Assembly: GCA_902795265.1 (NCBI GenBank)
Contig: CADBKM010000022.1
Coordinates: 1 to 34,009 of the forward strand
From: an uncultured Eubacteriales bacterium
GTDB lineage: Bacteria > Bacillota > Clostridia > Peptostreptococcales > Anaerovoracaceae
Reading direction: 5' to 3'
DNA: 34,009 nucleotides
The position numbers were made by a program, and so were the translations under genes. A model generated the notes under the pieces. The model was not told the DNA's origin, made no database searches, and was given only the letters and a program-made list of their open reading frames with translations. How positions within the stretch are numbered: the stretch's first letter is position 1; the number at the start of each line of letters is the position of its first letter. Positions 24,532 through 33,536 of this stretch are shown here, one piece after another.

Positions 24532-25900
24532 TTACAGATATGTTGGAAGCAGGGATCTTCCTCAATCTGCAAGCGAACAGAATGAGCAGGAGCGCTCCTT
24601 TCATGATGCTTGAGAGGGATATCGCCCACCAGACTCCGTTTATTCCAAGGAGAGGCATGAGCGCGTAGCACATAGGAACTCTGGCTACTGTCAGAATAAA
24701 GCCAACGGTCGACGGTAGTTTTGTCTGTCCCAGTCCATTGAAAGCTCCTGTGATGGCAAGCTCATAGCACATGAATAGCTGAGAGAGTCCGACGATCCTC
24801 AGATAACTCGCGCCGCCCGAGATGACTTCAGGCTCTTTTATAAAAATGCTGAATATAGGCGCGGCTCCGAGCACCAGGACTGCAGTGATTATGAGTCCGA
24901 ACACTGTCATTATAGCAGTACCGGTTCTGAACCCTTTTCTGACTCTGTCAGTACTGCTGGCTCCGTAGTTCTGTGACGTAAAGGCGTTCATAGCATAGGA
25001 GAAGCCTTCGGCAGTCATCCATGAAACTGACTCGATCTGTCCGCCGATCCTCTGTACGGCAATCGCAGTGTCACCGAATACAACTATGATCCTTGAGATG
25101 ACCATAGAGATAAAAGCGTAGGCTATGTTGAATATCGCAGGAGGCGTTCCGAGCTTTATGAGGTGGATCACCTCTTTTTTTCTTGGCTTTTCAAACAACC
25201 GGAAGCCTTTGAACAGATACTCGTCGGCAGCAACAAAGCGTGCGAACAAAAGCATTGCGACAGATTCTGAAAAAACTGTAGCGATGGCCGCTCCGTTTAC
25301 GCCAAGCGCAGGGAAGGGACCTAATCCGAAAATAAGGACAGGGTCGAGTACTATGTTGAGGACCATTCCCACGGCGTTGTATTTGAATGATGTTTTACTG
25401 TCGCCTGTAGCGGTCAAAACACCCTGCATAACGTAGTTGAATCCCATAACGATGTTGCCGACAGAGACGATCGCGAGATAGGATTCGGCCATCCTTGCTG
25501 TTACAGGATCGTGGAGACGGAAGAAAGATATGAGCGGATGCCTGAAGATAACGCATAACGAGGCATAAATGATCATGAGAAGGAGCATCAGCTGAACGGC
25601 TTCACCGGCATATCTCCTTGCTTTATCCATGTTTCCTTCGCCGATCGACTGGCCTGTCATTACCTGACCGCCTATCTGCGGTATCATAGCGATGCCTTGT
25701 CCGATCCACATAAAAGAACCTGCAGCACCTACTGCAGTTACGGCCTGGCTGCCTGCCTGGCCGACCCACATCGCATCAAACAGACTGTATGCCATCTGTA
25801 TGAACTGCGAGCCCATTATTGGCAGAGAAAGTGCCACCAGCGCTCCGGCTATATTGCCATTCAGAAGATCTACTCTTTTTTCTTTAGATTCTTTTTCCAA
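24527..25900 (-). CDS. MATE family multidrug/cation exporter
   Basis: A polytopic membrane protein of about 457 residues with roughly twelve hydrophobic segments in two similar halves. The typical MATE features are present: the first-helix S-L-P-I-M segment, D-A-M-W-V-G early on, and a G-Q-x-x-G-x-G cluster in helix 2-3. Such proteins expel drugs or metabolites in exchange for Na+ or H+. I start it at TTG 25900, because AGAGAGG lies five bases upstream and the promoter at 25929-25957 places the transcript start near 25922. A longer in-frame TTG at 25972 would lie upstream of that promoter and adds a Cys-rich, non-family leader. Substrate unknown. Confidence 0.92.
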   Translation of the reverse strand: MEKESKEKRVDLLNGNIAGALVALSLPIMGSQFIQMAYSLFDAMWVGQAGSQAVTAVGAAGSFMWIGQGIAMIPQIGGQVMTGQSIGEGNMDKARRYAGEAVQLMLLLMIIYASLCVIFRHPLISFFRLHDPVTARMAESYLAIVSVGNIVMGFNYVMQGVLTATGDSKTSFKYNAVGMVLNIVLDPVLIFGLGPFPALGVNGAAIATVFSESVAMLLFARFVAADEYLFKGFRLFEKPRKKEVIHLIKLGTPPAIFNIAYAFISMVISRIIVVFGDTAIAVQRIGGQIESVSWMTAEGFSYAMNAFTSQNYGASSTDRVRKGFRTGTAIMTVFGLIITAVLVLGAAPIFSIFIKEPEVISGGASYLRIVGLSQLFMCYELAITGAFNGLGQTKLPSTVGFILTVARVPMCYALMPLLGINGVWWAISLSSIMKGALLLILFACRLRKIPASNISVK

Positions 25901-25928
25901 GTCAACCTCTCTTTTTTCAGCAAGACCT

Positions 25929-25957
25929 ATTGTACAACAGCTGCAAAAGCATAACAA
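25929..25957 (-). promoter_or_regulatory. Promoter of the MATE gene
   Basis: On the minus strand TTGTTA (25952-25957), 17-nt spacer, TACAAT (25929-25934). It decides the start codon at 25900. Confidence 0.7.
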
Positions 25958-26043
25958 TCCATGATTTTTCAACGGCAGGGAGGGGACGGAAAGGAAAGAA
26001 TGGTTAACAAAAAAGTTAGTTGTTTGTAACTTCCGAAAATCGC

Positions 26044-26072
26044 TTTATTTAGCCCAAAATAAGTGTTATATT
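26044..26072 (+). promoter_or_regulatory. Possible guaB promoter
   Basis: TTTATT (26044-26049), 17-nt spacer, TATATT (26067-26072). Weak -35 match in an A/T-rich stretch; the rest of 25973-26159 holds no credible gene and no purine riboswitch that I can recognise. Confidence 0.4.
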
Positions 26073-26096
26073 GTTAAAACAATCAGGAAAAAGGCG

Positions 26097-26120
26097 AAAA
26101 GTTATACTTGTTTAACTTTT
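26097..26120. repeat. 8-bp inverted repeat in the guaB leader
   Basis: AAAAGTTA (26097-26104) and TAACTTTT (26113-26120) around eight bases, 39 bases before ATG 26160. The stem is too A/T-rich for a good terminator; an operator is possible. Confidence 0.45.
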
Positions 26121-26159
26121 AAAATCCGCTGCTCGATATTATTATGTAAGAGGTGAAAC

Positions 26160-27677
26160 ATGGCAACTGTTCTCAAGGAACCATCAAGAACTTTCAATGA
26201 ATATCTTCTTATTCCGGGATACTCCAGCATGGAAGCAAGACCGGAAAACGTGTCACTCAAGACTCCTGTGGTCAGATTCAAAAAAGGTGAGGAACCAGCT
26301 CTGACAATGAACATTCCGCTGACATCAGCGGTAATGCAGGCAGTCTCTGACAACAACATGGCTGTCGCGCTCGCAAAAGAAGGCGGTATCTCATTCATAT
26401 TCGGATCACAGTCGGTTGAGAGCCAGGCTGAGATGGTTAGAAAAGCAAAGAGCTACAAGGCGGGATTCGTACCTAGCGATTCCAATCTGAAACCCGATGC
26501 AACTCTGCAGGATGTTCTCGATCTCAAGAAGGCAAAAGGGCATTCAACGATCGCTATTACAGAAGACGGCACTTCAGAGGGCAAGCTGCTCGGAATCGTT
26601 ACAAGCAAGGATTACCGTATTTCGCGTATGAGCCTCGATACTCCTGTCAGCACCTTCATGACTCCGTTCGACAAGATGGTATACGGACGTGAGGGTATCA
26701 CACTTTCGGAGGCCAACGATCTTATCTGGGATAATAAGGTAAACCAGCTGCCTATTATCGACGATAATCAGAGGCTTACAGCATTTGTATTCCGCAAGGA
26801 CTATGACTCGCATAAAGAGCATCCGAACGAACTGCTCGATGCTGACAAAAGGTATATCGTCGGAGCAGGCATCAATACCAGAGACTACAAAGAAAGAGTG
26901 CCTGCCCTGCTCGACGCAGGAGTCGATGTTCTTACTATAGATTCATCGGAAGGCTACTCCGAGTGGCAGGCAGTTACTCTCAAGTGGATCAGAGACAACT
27001 ACGGCGACAGCGTCAAGGTCGGCGCGGGCAATGTAGTTGACGCTGACGGATTCAACTTCCTTGCGGACTGCGGAGCTGACTTCGTAAAGGTCGGCATCGG
27101 CGGCGGCTCCATCTGCATCACACGTGAGCAGAAGGGAATCGGCCGTGGACAGGCTTCCGCGGTAATTGAGGTAGCTCAGGCAAGAGATGAATACTTCAAG
27201 AAAACGGGCGTATACGTTCCTATCTGCTCGGACGGAGGCATCGTATATGACTATCACATGACACTGGCTCTGGCAATGGGAGCTGACTTCATCATGCTCG
27301 GCAGATACTTCGCCAGATTTGACGAGTCGCCATCGGCCAAGCTCATGCTGAACGGCACTTACGTCAAGGAGTACTGGGGTGAGGGCTCGGCAAGAGCGCG
27401 CAACTGGCAGAGATACGACCTCGGCGGAGACGCTAAACTGAAATTCGAGGAAGGCGTTGACTCCTATGTACCTTATGCCGGATCACTCCACGACAACGTC
27501 GCTATGTCGCTCGGCAAAGTCAAATCGACAATGTGCAACTGCGGAGCGCTCAATATTCCTGACTTCCACAAGAACGCGAAGCTGACACTCGTATCGGCTG
27601 TAAGTATCGTCGAGGGCGGTGCACACGATGTTATTCTTAAGGAAGTATCCGGACGCAGCAATGGCGGCGGGCGTTAA
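26160..27677 (+). CDS. guaB: Inosine-5'-monophosphate dehydrogenase
   Basis: A 505-residue enzyme converting IMP to XMP with NAD+, the committed step to GMP. The barrel is interrupted by a CBS pair (about 98-220). The catalytic loop is G-G-G-S-I-C-I-T with Cys319, the NAD-contacting Asp261 lies in D-S-S-E-G, and the flap dyad is Arg418-Tyr419 in N-W-Q-R-Y. The loop reads [10 protein letters not shown] rather than the common G-I-G-P-G-S-I-C-T-T, and these positions fall on the same numbers as in the Tritrichomonas foetus enzyme as I remember it. AGAGGTG precedes the ATG. The GMP synthase gene follows after 40 bases. Confidence 0.96.
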   Translation: MATVLKEPSRTFNEYLLIPGYSSMEARPENVSLKTPVVRFKKGEEPALTMNIPLTSAVMQAVSDNNMAVALAKEGGISFIFGSQSVESQAEMVRKAKSYKAGFVPSDSNLKPDATLQDVLDLKKAKGHSTIAITEDGTSEGKLLGIVTSKDYRISRMSLDTPVSTFMTPFDKMVYGREGITLSEANDLIWDNKVNQLPIIDDNQRLTAFVFRKDYDSHKEHPNELLDADKRYIVGAGINTRDYKERVPALLDAGVDVLTIDSSEGYSEWQAVTLKWIRDNYGDSVKVGAGNVVDADGFNFLADCGADFVKVGIGGGSICITREQKGIGRGQASAVIEVAQARDEYFKKTGVYVPICSDGGIVYDYHMTLALAMGADFIMLGRYFARFDESPSAKLMLNGTYVKEYWGEGSARARNWQRYDLGGDAKLKFEEGVDSYVPYAGSLHDNVAMSLGKVKSTMCNCGALNIPDFHKNAKLTLVSAVSIVEGGAHDVILKEVSGRSNGGGR

Positions 27678-27717
27678 TCTGCAAGTATGATTCACTGATA
27701 ATCACGGAGGTATATAA

Positions 27718-28689
27718 ATGGGAGACAAGAGACCGGAAACAATGGAACGCATCACAACACGTGCGCTTGCTGACAAGTTCATCGAAGAGCAGCTCACTGA
27801 GATCAAGGCTCAGGTAGGGGACAAAAAGGTACTCCTTGCTCTGTCGGGCGGAGTCGACTCAAGCGTAGTGGCTGCACTTCTCATAAAAGCCATCGGTGAC
27901 AACCTGGTATGCGTTCATGTCAATCACGGGCTTCTCCGCAAGGGAGAGCCTGAGATGGTAGTCAAGGTGTTCAAAGAGGAGCTCGGAGCGAATCTGATAT
28001 ATGTTGACGCTGTTGACAGATTCCTTGATAAGCTTGCGGGTGTTGATGACCCTGAAACCAAGCGCAAGATAATCGGCAAGGAGTTCATAGATGTATTTGC
28101 TGAAGAGGCTGCTAAACTTGAGGGGATCGAATTCCTCGGACAGGGTACTATCTATCCTGACATCCTTGAATCCGACGGAGTAAAGGCACACCACAACGTA
28201 GGCGGTCTTCCTGAAGATCTTCAGTTCGAGCTCGTTGAGCCGGTAAAGCTGCTTTATAAGGACGAAGTAAGAGTAGTCGGATCGGCACTCGGTCTTCCTG
28301 ACAGCATGGTATACAGACAGCCGTTCCCGGGACCTGGCCTCGGAGTAAGATGCACTGGTGCTATCACAAGAGACAGACTCGAAGCTCTCAGAGAGGCAGA
28401 TGCCATCGTAAGAGAAGAGATAGGCAAGATGAACGAAACACCATGGCAGTACTTTGCGGTAATTCCTGACATGAAGTCCACGGGCATCAAAGACGGAAAG
28501 AGATACATGGGCTGGCCTGTCATAATAAGAGCCATCAACACTGTCGATGCCGTTACGGCAGAATCCATTGAGATCCCATGGGAGATGCTTAAGACCATGA
28601 GAGACCGCATCATTGAGACCGTGCCGGGAGTAAACAGAGTGCTCTGGGATATCTCAGATAAGCCTGTTTCAACTATAGAGTTTGAGTGA
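27718..28689 (+). CDS. guaA: GMP synthase, ATP-pyrophosphatase subunit without a glutaminase domain
   Basis: A 323-residue protein covering only the XMP-adenylating and dimerisation parts of GuaA. The PP-loop S-G-G-V-D-S-S is at 43-49, R-K-I-I-G-K-E-F and H-H-N-V-G-G-L-P are in the middle, and the C-terminal P-G-P-G-L-G-V-R and I-E-I-P-W-E blocks lead into the dimerisation domain. The usual N-terminal class I glutamine amidotransferase domain (about 190 residues) is absent: the ATG at 27718 has its own AGGAGG-like site (CGGAGG) and no such domain lies upstream. The enzyme must use free ammonia or a separate glutaminase subunit, as in archaea. It probably forms one unit with guaB. Confidence 0.92.
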   Translation: MGDKRPETMERITTRALADKFIEEQLTEIKAQVGDKKVLLALSGGVDSSVVAALLIKAIGDNLVCVHVNHGLLRKGEPEMVVKVFKEELGANLIYVDAVDRFLDKLAGVDDPETKRKIIGKEFIDVFAEEAAKLEGIEFLGQGTIYPDILESDGVKAHHNVGGLPEDLQFELVEPVKLLYKDEVRVVGSALGLPDSMVYRQPFPGPGLGVRCTGAITRDRLEALREADAIVREEIGKMNETPWQYFAVIPDMKSTGIKDGKRYMGWPVIIRAINTVDAVTAESIEIPWEMLKTMRDRIIETVPGVNRVLWDISDKPVSTIEFE

Positions 28690-28731
28690 CATCAACAATA
28701 ATTGGGCCGGGGAACAAAAGAAAGGTAAAAG

Positions 28732-29604
28732 ATGGACTTGAGAACTCTGCAGTATTTCGTTACTGTTGCGGAGGAATTAAATGAAAAGCTTCACATGAGC
28801 CAGCCGCCTTTGAGCGCCCAGATAAAGAGCCTTGAGACAGAACTCGATACAATCCTGTTCATCAGGGGCAAGAGACACCTTAAACTCACCGAATCAGGGC
28901 AGCTTCTGTACCGGCGGGCCAAAGAGATCATCAAACTCACGGACAAGACGAAGTCTGAGATCCTTTCGCTGGGTGAGGGCATGCGTGGAACCATAGCCAT
29001 CGGACTGGTGGAGGGCATGGCTCCGGATATCGCTGCGGAATGGTTTGCCGGATTCAGGGCCATCCATCCGAATGTCAGGTTCAGGATACTGGACGGAAGC
29101 ACCGATGATCTGCTCGAAAAGCTCAGAACGGGCCTCATAAGTCTGGCGGTGATAACATCACCGTGTGACAATTCGCTCCTTCACAGTTTCCATGTCGGGG
29201 AGGAAAAGATGGCAGCGCTGATGAACAGGCAGCATCCGCTGGCTCAGGATAACGGACGTAAAGTGCGGGTCGCTGATCTTGTCGGTGAAAATCTTATTGT
29301 CCCCAGCAGAAAAGCTCTTATAGAGACTATCTACAGGTGGTTCCGGGAGATAAATGCTGAGCCGCAGATAGTATGCGAGATGGACAGTTATCTTGATGCC
29401 GCCGCTCTCGCGGGCAGACAGGTCGGGATAAGCATATATCCCCGGACAGCGTATATCCCAAACGATTCTCTTGTGTTCAAAGAGATCGCGGGTGAGGATA
29501 AAAAAATGGAATACCTCTTTGTATGGCGCAAAGGTCATCCGCTTCCAACCATCGAGGAGAGATTCATAGACTTCGTTAAGGCAAGTGTGGCCGGGAGTCG
29601 ATAA
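28732..29604 (+). CDS. LysR-family regulator with a shortened helix-turn-helix
   Basis: A 290-residue LysR-type regulator: an N-terminal winged helix-turn-helix (about 1-55), a linker helix and a substrate-binding-like effector domain. The fold is clear from M-S-Q-P-P-L-S-A-Q-I-K-S-L-E and the wing region L-T-E-S-G. However, between V-A-E-E-L-N and E-K-L-H-M-S-Q the usual five residues of the type F/I-T-R-A-A are missing (junction at 28782/28783), which removes more than one turn of the first HTH helix. The frame is kept. GAAAGGT precedes the ATG. Position just before glutamine synthetase and asparagine synthetase suggests a nitrogen-related effector, by context only. A terminator follows. 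Confidence 0.88.
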   Translation: MDLRTLQYFVTVAEELNEKLHMSQPPLSAQIKSLETELDTILFIRGKRHLKLTESGQLLYRRAKEIIKLTDKTKSEILSLGEGMRGTIAIGLVEGMAPDIAAEWFAGFRAIHPNVRFRILDGSTDDLLEKLRTGLISLAVITSPCDNSLLHSFHVGEEKMAALMNRQHPLAQDNGRKVRVADLVGENLIVPSRKALIETIYRWFREINAEPQIVCEMDSYLDAAALAGRQVGISIYPRTAYIPNDSLVFKEIAGEDKKMEYLFVWRKGHPLPTIEERFIDFVKASVAGSR

Positions 29605-29630
29605 AGTTAGTGAGACATGCCTATGCATGA

Positions 29631-29658
29631 AAGGATCCGGATGTCCGGATCCTTTTTT
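29631..29658 (+). terminator. Terminator after the LysR gene
   Basis: AAGGATCCGG (29631-29640), loop ATGT, CCGGATCCTT (29645-29654), T-run to 29658. Confidence 0.93.
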
Positions 29659-29674
29659 CATACGCAAAAAATAT

Positions 29675-29727
29675 AATAACCCAAACAATATATATATTTC
29701 AGTTTGAAAAACAGCGGGGTTATTTTT
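29675..29727 (+). other. Widely spaced inverted repeat with T-run in the glnN leader
   Basis: AATAACCC (29675-29682) matches GGGTTATT (29717-29724) in inverse, with TTTTT finishing at 29727, 69 bases before the glnN ATG. A TATAAT box (29672-29677) overlaps the left arm, but I see no good -35. It could be a weak attenuator or an operator pair. Confidence 0.4.
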
Positions 29728-29795
29728 AGAGTAATTATTTCTATCTGATAACAAGGACACTTCAGGAGATCCGGAGAAAGAAAGGAGGGTCGATC

Positions 29796-31886
29796 ATGAG
29801 TACTGTATCTGACTATTTCGGTTCAATGGTATTCGACGATAAGATCATGAGATCAATGCTGTCAGCTGATATCTACCGTTCACTTCGCAGAACGATAAAC
29901 CAGGGCAACCCTCTGAATCCGGATGTAGCGAACGCTGTCGCTCAGGCCATGAAAAACTGGGCTGTTTCCAAAGGCGCTACGCACTATACGCACTGGTTCC
30001 AGCCTCTCAACGGGGTGACTGCGGAAAAGCATGACAGCTTTATCCAGGCATCTCCGGACGGAGGAGTGATCATGGATTTCTCAGGGAAGGAGCTCATAAA
30101 GGGTGAGCCTGATGCGTCATCCTTCCCGTCAGGCGGTCTCAGAGCAACATTTGAGGCAAGAGGCTATACTGCGTGGGATCCGACCTCCTTCGCTTTCATA
30201 AAAGGCAAGACACTGTGCATTCCTACGGCATTCTGCTCTTACAGCGGGGAAGCGATGGATGAAAAGATGTCTCTGCTGAGATCGATGGACGCGCTCAACA
30301 GACAGGCGATCAGGGTACTTCGTATCCTGGGCAACGATACTGTCAGGAGAGTTCACGCTGTCGTAGGAGTTGAGCAGGAATACTTCCTGGTGCCGCACGA
30401 GCTTTATGAGCAGAGACCGGATCTGAGATTCACCGGCAGGACATTGTTCGGGATCATGCCGCCAAAAGGGCAGGAACTTGATGATCACTATTTCGGTCCT
30501 ATCAAGCCGGAAATATCGAGATTCATGGAAGAATTGAATGAAGAGCTGTGGAAACTCGGAGTGTATGCCAAGACAGAGCATAACGAGGTCGCGCCTTCGC
30601 AGCACGAACTCGCCTGCATATATACCAAAGTCAACGTAACCACAGACCAGAACCAGCTGGTCATGGAAATGATAAAAAAGGTCGCGGAGCGGCATGGGTT
30701 CGTCGCGCTCCTTCATGAGAAGCCTTTCGAAGGTGTCAATGGCAGCGGTAAGCACAATAACTGGTCGCTGTCGACTGACATGGGCGTCAATCTGATGTCG
30801 CCGGGGGATACGCCTCATGACAACGCGCAGTTCCTGCTGTTCCTCTGTTCGGTCATAAGGGCTGTAGATAAGTTCCAGGATCTGCTCAGGATATCTGTTG
30901 CATCGGCAAGCAACGATCACAGGCTCGGAGCAAATGAAGCTCCGCCTGCCGTGATCTCGATTTTCCTTGGCGATGAGCTCACAGAGGTCCTCAGGTCCAT
31001 TGAAGAGGACGCACCTTATGAGAAGAGCGGAGACGTGCTGATGAAGCTCGGGACGGTAGTGCTCCCGGGGTTCAGCAGGGACAACACTGACAGAAACAGG
31101 ACATCGCCGTTCGCCTTTACAGGCAACAAGTTTGAATTCAGGATGCCGGGCTCGATGAGCAGCATCGCGTTCCCGAATGTCATAATAAACAGTTCGGTCG
31201 CCGACTCGCTTGAATATTTCGCAGACAGGCTTGAAGGTTCTGACGATCTCAGCCACGATATTTATTCACTGGTTAGAGAGACGATGAAGGAACATGGAAG
31301 GATCGTGTTCAACGGGGACGGCTACAAGGAAGAGTGGGTAAAGGAAGCGGAGAAGCGCGGACTGTCGAATTACAGGACCACCGCGGATTGTGTGCCGCAC
31401 CTTCTGGATGAAAAGAATGTGGAGATGCTCCTGCATCAGGAGGTTTTTTCAAAAACAGAGCTGGAGTCGAGATACGAGATAATGCTTGAAACATACTGCA
31501 AGATTATATGCATAGAGGCGAGGACCATGAGATCCATGGCTGTGAAGAGGATCGCCCCGGCAATAGAGAGGTACACTGCTGAGCTTGCGCGGAATACGGC
31601 AGACAAGCGGAAAGTGTTTCCCGATCTCAGCTGCACCTTCGAAGAAAAGACTGCGGGACTGCTGTCCCGTCAGACTGACAGAATATATGATGACGTAGCC
31701 GCGATGCAGGAAGTGCTCGATGATCTGAGCGGAACTGACCACTGCTCTGATTCAAAGATCATCAGAGACAGACTCCTGCCTGCGATGGAACAGCTGAGAC
31801 ATGACAGCGATATCGCGGAGGCATCGACATCCAAGACTTACTGGCCGCTTCCGAACTACGGGCTCTTGCTGTTCGGAGAGAAGTAA
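29796..31886 (+). CDS. glnN: Glutamine synthetase, type III
   Basis: A 696-residue enzyme of the large GSIII class, making glutamine from glutamate, ammonia and ATP in the cytoplasm. The N-terminal region has the GSIII-specific F-P-S-G-G-L-R-A-T-F-E-A-R-G-Y segment. The catalytic core contains V-E-Q-E-Y-F-L, the K-T-E-H-N-E-V-A-P-S-Q-H-E block with metal ligands, N-G-S-G-K-H-N-N-W-S with the ATP/glutamate site, and G-A-N-E-A-P-P-A. Length is normal for GSIII, which is common in Bacteroidota, cyanobacteria and some Clostridia. AAAGGAGG is directly upstream of ATG 29796. asnB follows after 12 bases, so the two are one operon. Confidence 0.97.
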   Translation: MSTVSDYFGSMVFDDKIMRSMLSADIYRSLRRTINQGNPLNPDVANAVAQAMKNWAVSKGATHYTHWFQPLNGVTAEKHDSFIQASPDGGVIMDFSGKELIKGEPDASSFPSGGLRATFEARGYTAWDPTSFAFIKGKTLCIPTAFCSYSGEAMDEKMSLLRSMDALNRQAIRVLRILGNDTVRRVHAVVGVEQEYFLVPHELYEQRPDLRFTGRTLFGIMPPKGQELDDHYFGPIKPEISRFMEELNEELWKLGVYAKTEHNEVAPSQHELACIYTKVNVTTDQNQLVMEMIKKVAERHGFVALLHEKPFEGVNGSGKHNNWSLSTDMGVNLMSPGDTPHDNAQFLLFLCSVIRAVDKFQDLLRISVASASNDHRLGANEAPPAVISIFLGDELTEVLRSIEEDAPYEKSGDVLMKLGTVVLPGFSRDNTDRNRTSPFAFTGNKFEFRMPGSMSSIAFPNVIINSSVADSLEYFADRLEGSDDLSHDIYSLVRETMKEHGRIVFNGDGYKEEWVKEAEKRGLSNYRTTADCVPHLLDEKNVEMLLHQEVFSKTELESRYEIMLETYCKIICIEARTMRSMAVKRIAPAIERYTAELARNTADKRKVFPDLSCTFEEKTAGLLSRQTDRIYDDVAAMQEVLDDLSGTDHCSDSKIIRDRLLPAMEQLRHDSDIAEASTSKTYWPLPNYGLLLFGEK

Positions 31887-31898
31887 GGAGGGAGAAAA

Positions 31899-33536
31899 AT
31901 GTGTACGATAATGACGACTACCGGAGGCGCTGCCTCCGTATACAAATTTGAAAAAGCTTTTTCACTTACAAAATACAGAGGCCCTGATGATACAAGAATA
32001 ATCGATATCGAGCGGATGACGGAGATATCCGGCAGATTCAGTGAGATAGAGATAACTCCTCCGTGCAGAAAGGGAATCATGGGATTCCACCGTCTGTCCA
32101 TCATGGGGCTCACTCCGGAAGGCATGCAGCCGTTCATCCGTAAGGGATGCGCTGTTGTATGCAACGGAGAACTGTACGGTTTTGAAAAAGCGAAAAAGGA
32201 GCTTGAACTGAAAGGATATTCATTCAGATCCGGCTCTGACTGTGAGCTTCTGCTGCCTCTCTATTTTGAGTACGGTACGGAAATGTTCAAAGAGTTAGAC
32301 GCCGAATTTGCCTGTGTTATCTATGATGGCAGGACAGATGAATTCATAGCGGCAAGAGATCCGATCGGTATCAGACCGCTTTACTACGGATATGACATGG
32401 AAGGCTGCATTGCTTTCGCGAGTGAGCCCAAGAGCTTGCTCGGTATTTGCGAAAAAGTGATGCCTTTCCCACCGGGACACTACTGGCGCAAAGGGGAGTT
32501 CACAAAATACTGTGATCTGACAGAGACCGGTGAGTATGTAAGCGGGGATCTTGATGAGATCTGCGGAAACATAAAGACGCTGCTGACAGAAGGGGTCAGG
32601 AAGCGTCTGGTGGCTGATGCCAAAGTCGGATTCCTGCTCTCAGGCGGTCTCGACTCTTCGCTGGTGTGTTCGATTGCCGCAGCGGAGACCGATACTCCTA
32701 TAAAGACCTTTGCCATAGGCATGGACAAGGATGCCATTGACCTCAAATACGCAAAAAAGGTCGCCGATCATATCGGAAGCGATCATACCGAGGTCATCAT
32801 AAACAGGCAGGATGTGCTTGACGCGCTTGAAGAAGTGGTATATCTGCTCGGCACCTATGACATCACTACGATAAGGGCGTCGATAGGGATGCATCTTGTC
32901 TGTAAGGCCATCCATGAACAGACTGACATACGTGTCATCCTTACCGGAGAGATATCCGATGAGCTGTTCGGCTATAAGTATACGGATTTTGCCCCGTCAG
33001 CAGAGGCTTTCCAGGAGGAGGCCGCAAAGCGCGTGAGAGAGCTGCATATGTATGATGTCCTGCGGGCTGACCGCTGTATTTCGGGAAACAGTCTGGAAGG
33101 CAGAGTGCCTTTCGGCGATCTTGAATTCGTGCGCTATGTCATGTCCATAGATCCGGAGATGAAGCTGAACAAGTACGGCAAAGGAAAGTACCTTCTCAGA
33201 AAAGCCTTTGAAGGGGATTATCTTCCGGATGAGATACTCTGGCGGGAAAAGGCGGCCTTTTCGGATGCGGTAGGGCATTCCATGGTGGAAGACCTTAAGG
33301 AATATGCCGCAACGCAGTATTCGGATGAGGAGTTTGAGGAAGGCCGCAAAAGGTATGACCATGCGAGGCCGTTCACCAAAGAGTCGTTGCTGTACAGGGA
33401 CATATTTGAGAAGTACTATCCGGGACAGGCAGAGATGGTAACGGACTTCTGGATGCCCAACAAGGAATGGGAAGGCTGTGACGTCGATGATCCTTCGGCA
33501 AGGGTGCTGTCAAACTACGGAGACAGCGGAAAATAA
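31899..33536 (+). CDS. asnB: Asparagine synthetase B (glutamine-hydrolysing)
   Basis: A 545-residue two-domain enzyme. The N-terminal Ntn glutaminase has Cys2 as nucleophile (start M-C-T-I instead of the common M-C-G-I), Arg65 in H-R-L-S-I, N89-G90-E91 and Asp114. The synthetase domain has the PP-loop S-G-G-L-D-S-S at 248-254, G-E-I-S-D-E-L-F-G-Y around residue 350 and the E-G-R-V-P-F block. It moves amide nitrogen from glutamine to aspartate and is fed by glnN immediately upstream. AAGGAGGGA lies between the glnN stop and ATG 31899. Its stop codon is the first part of the inverted-repeat element at 33535-33654. Confidence 0.95.
   Translation: MCTIMTTTGGAASVYKFEKAFSLTKYRGPDDTRIIDIERMTEISGRFSEIEITPPCRKGIMGFHRLSIMGLTPEGMQPFIRKGCAVVCNGELYGFEKAKKELELKGYSFRSGSDCELLLPLYFEYGTEMFKELDAEFACVIYDGRTDEFIAARDPIGIRPLYYGYDMEGCIAFASEPKSLLGICEKVMPFPPGHYWRKGEFTKYCDLTETGEYVSGDLDEICGNIKTLLTEGVRKRLVADAKVGFLLSGGLDSSLVCSIAAAETDTPIKTFAIGMDKDAIDLKYAKKVADHIGSDHTEVIINRQDVLDALEEVVYLLGTYDITTIRASIGMHLVCKAIHEQTDIRVILTGEISDELFGYKYTDFAPSAEAFQEEAAKRVRELHMYDVLRADRCISGNSLEGRVPFGDLEFVRYVMSIDPEMKLNKYGKGKYLLRKAFEGDYLPDEILWREKAAFSDAVGHSMVEDLKEYAATQYSDEEFEEGRKRYDHARPFTKESLLYRDIFEKYYPGQAEMVTDFWMPNKEWEGCDVDDPSARVLSNYGDSGK

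Noticed and set aside
25901-25972. Longer MATE start at TTG 25972
   Set aside because: It would lie upstream of the predicted promoter start and adds an unrelated Cys-rich segment; TTG 25900 has AGAGAGG at the right distance.
26000-26029. Nine-codon leader peptide upstream of guaB
   Set aside because: There is a GGA-rich stretch before it, but spacing is only about four bases, it lies upstream of the probable guaB promoter and it has no run of regulatory codons.
25973-26159. Purine riboswitch upstream of guaB
   Set aside because: I searched for the conserved three-way-junction bases of guanine/adenine aptamers and did not find them.
30129-31256. Long open frame (375 codons) on the minus strand inside glnN
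   Set aside because: It is antisense to a certain gene, has no ribosome binding site and shows no family features. Long antisense frames are common opposite RNY-rich coding sequence.
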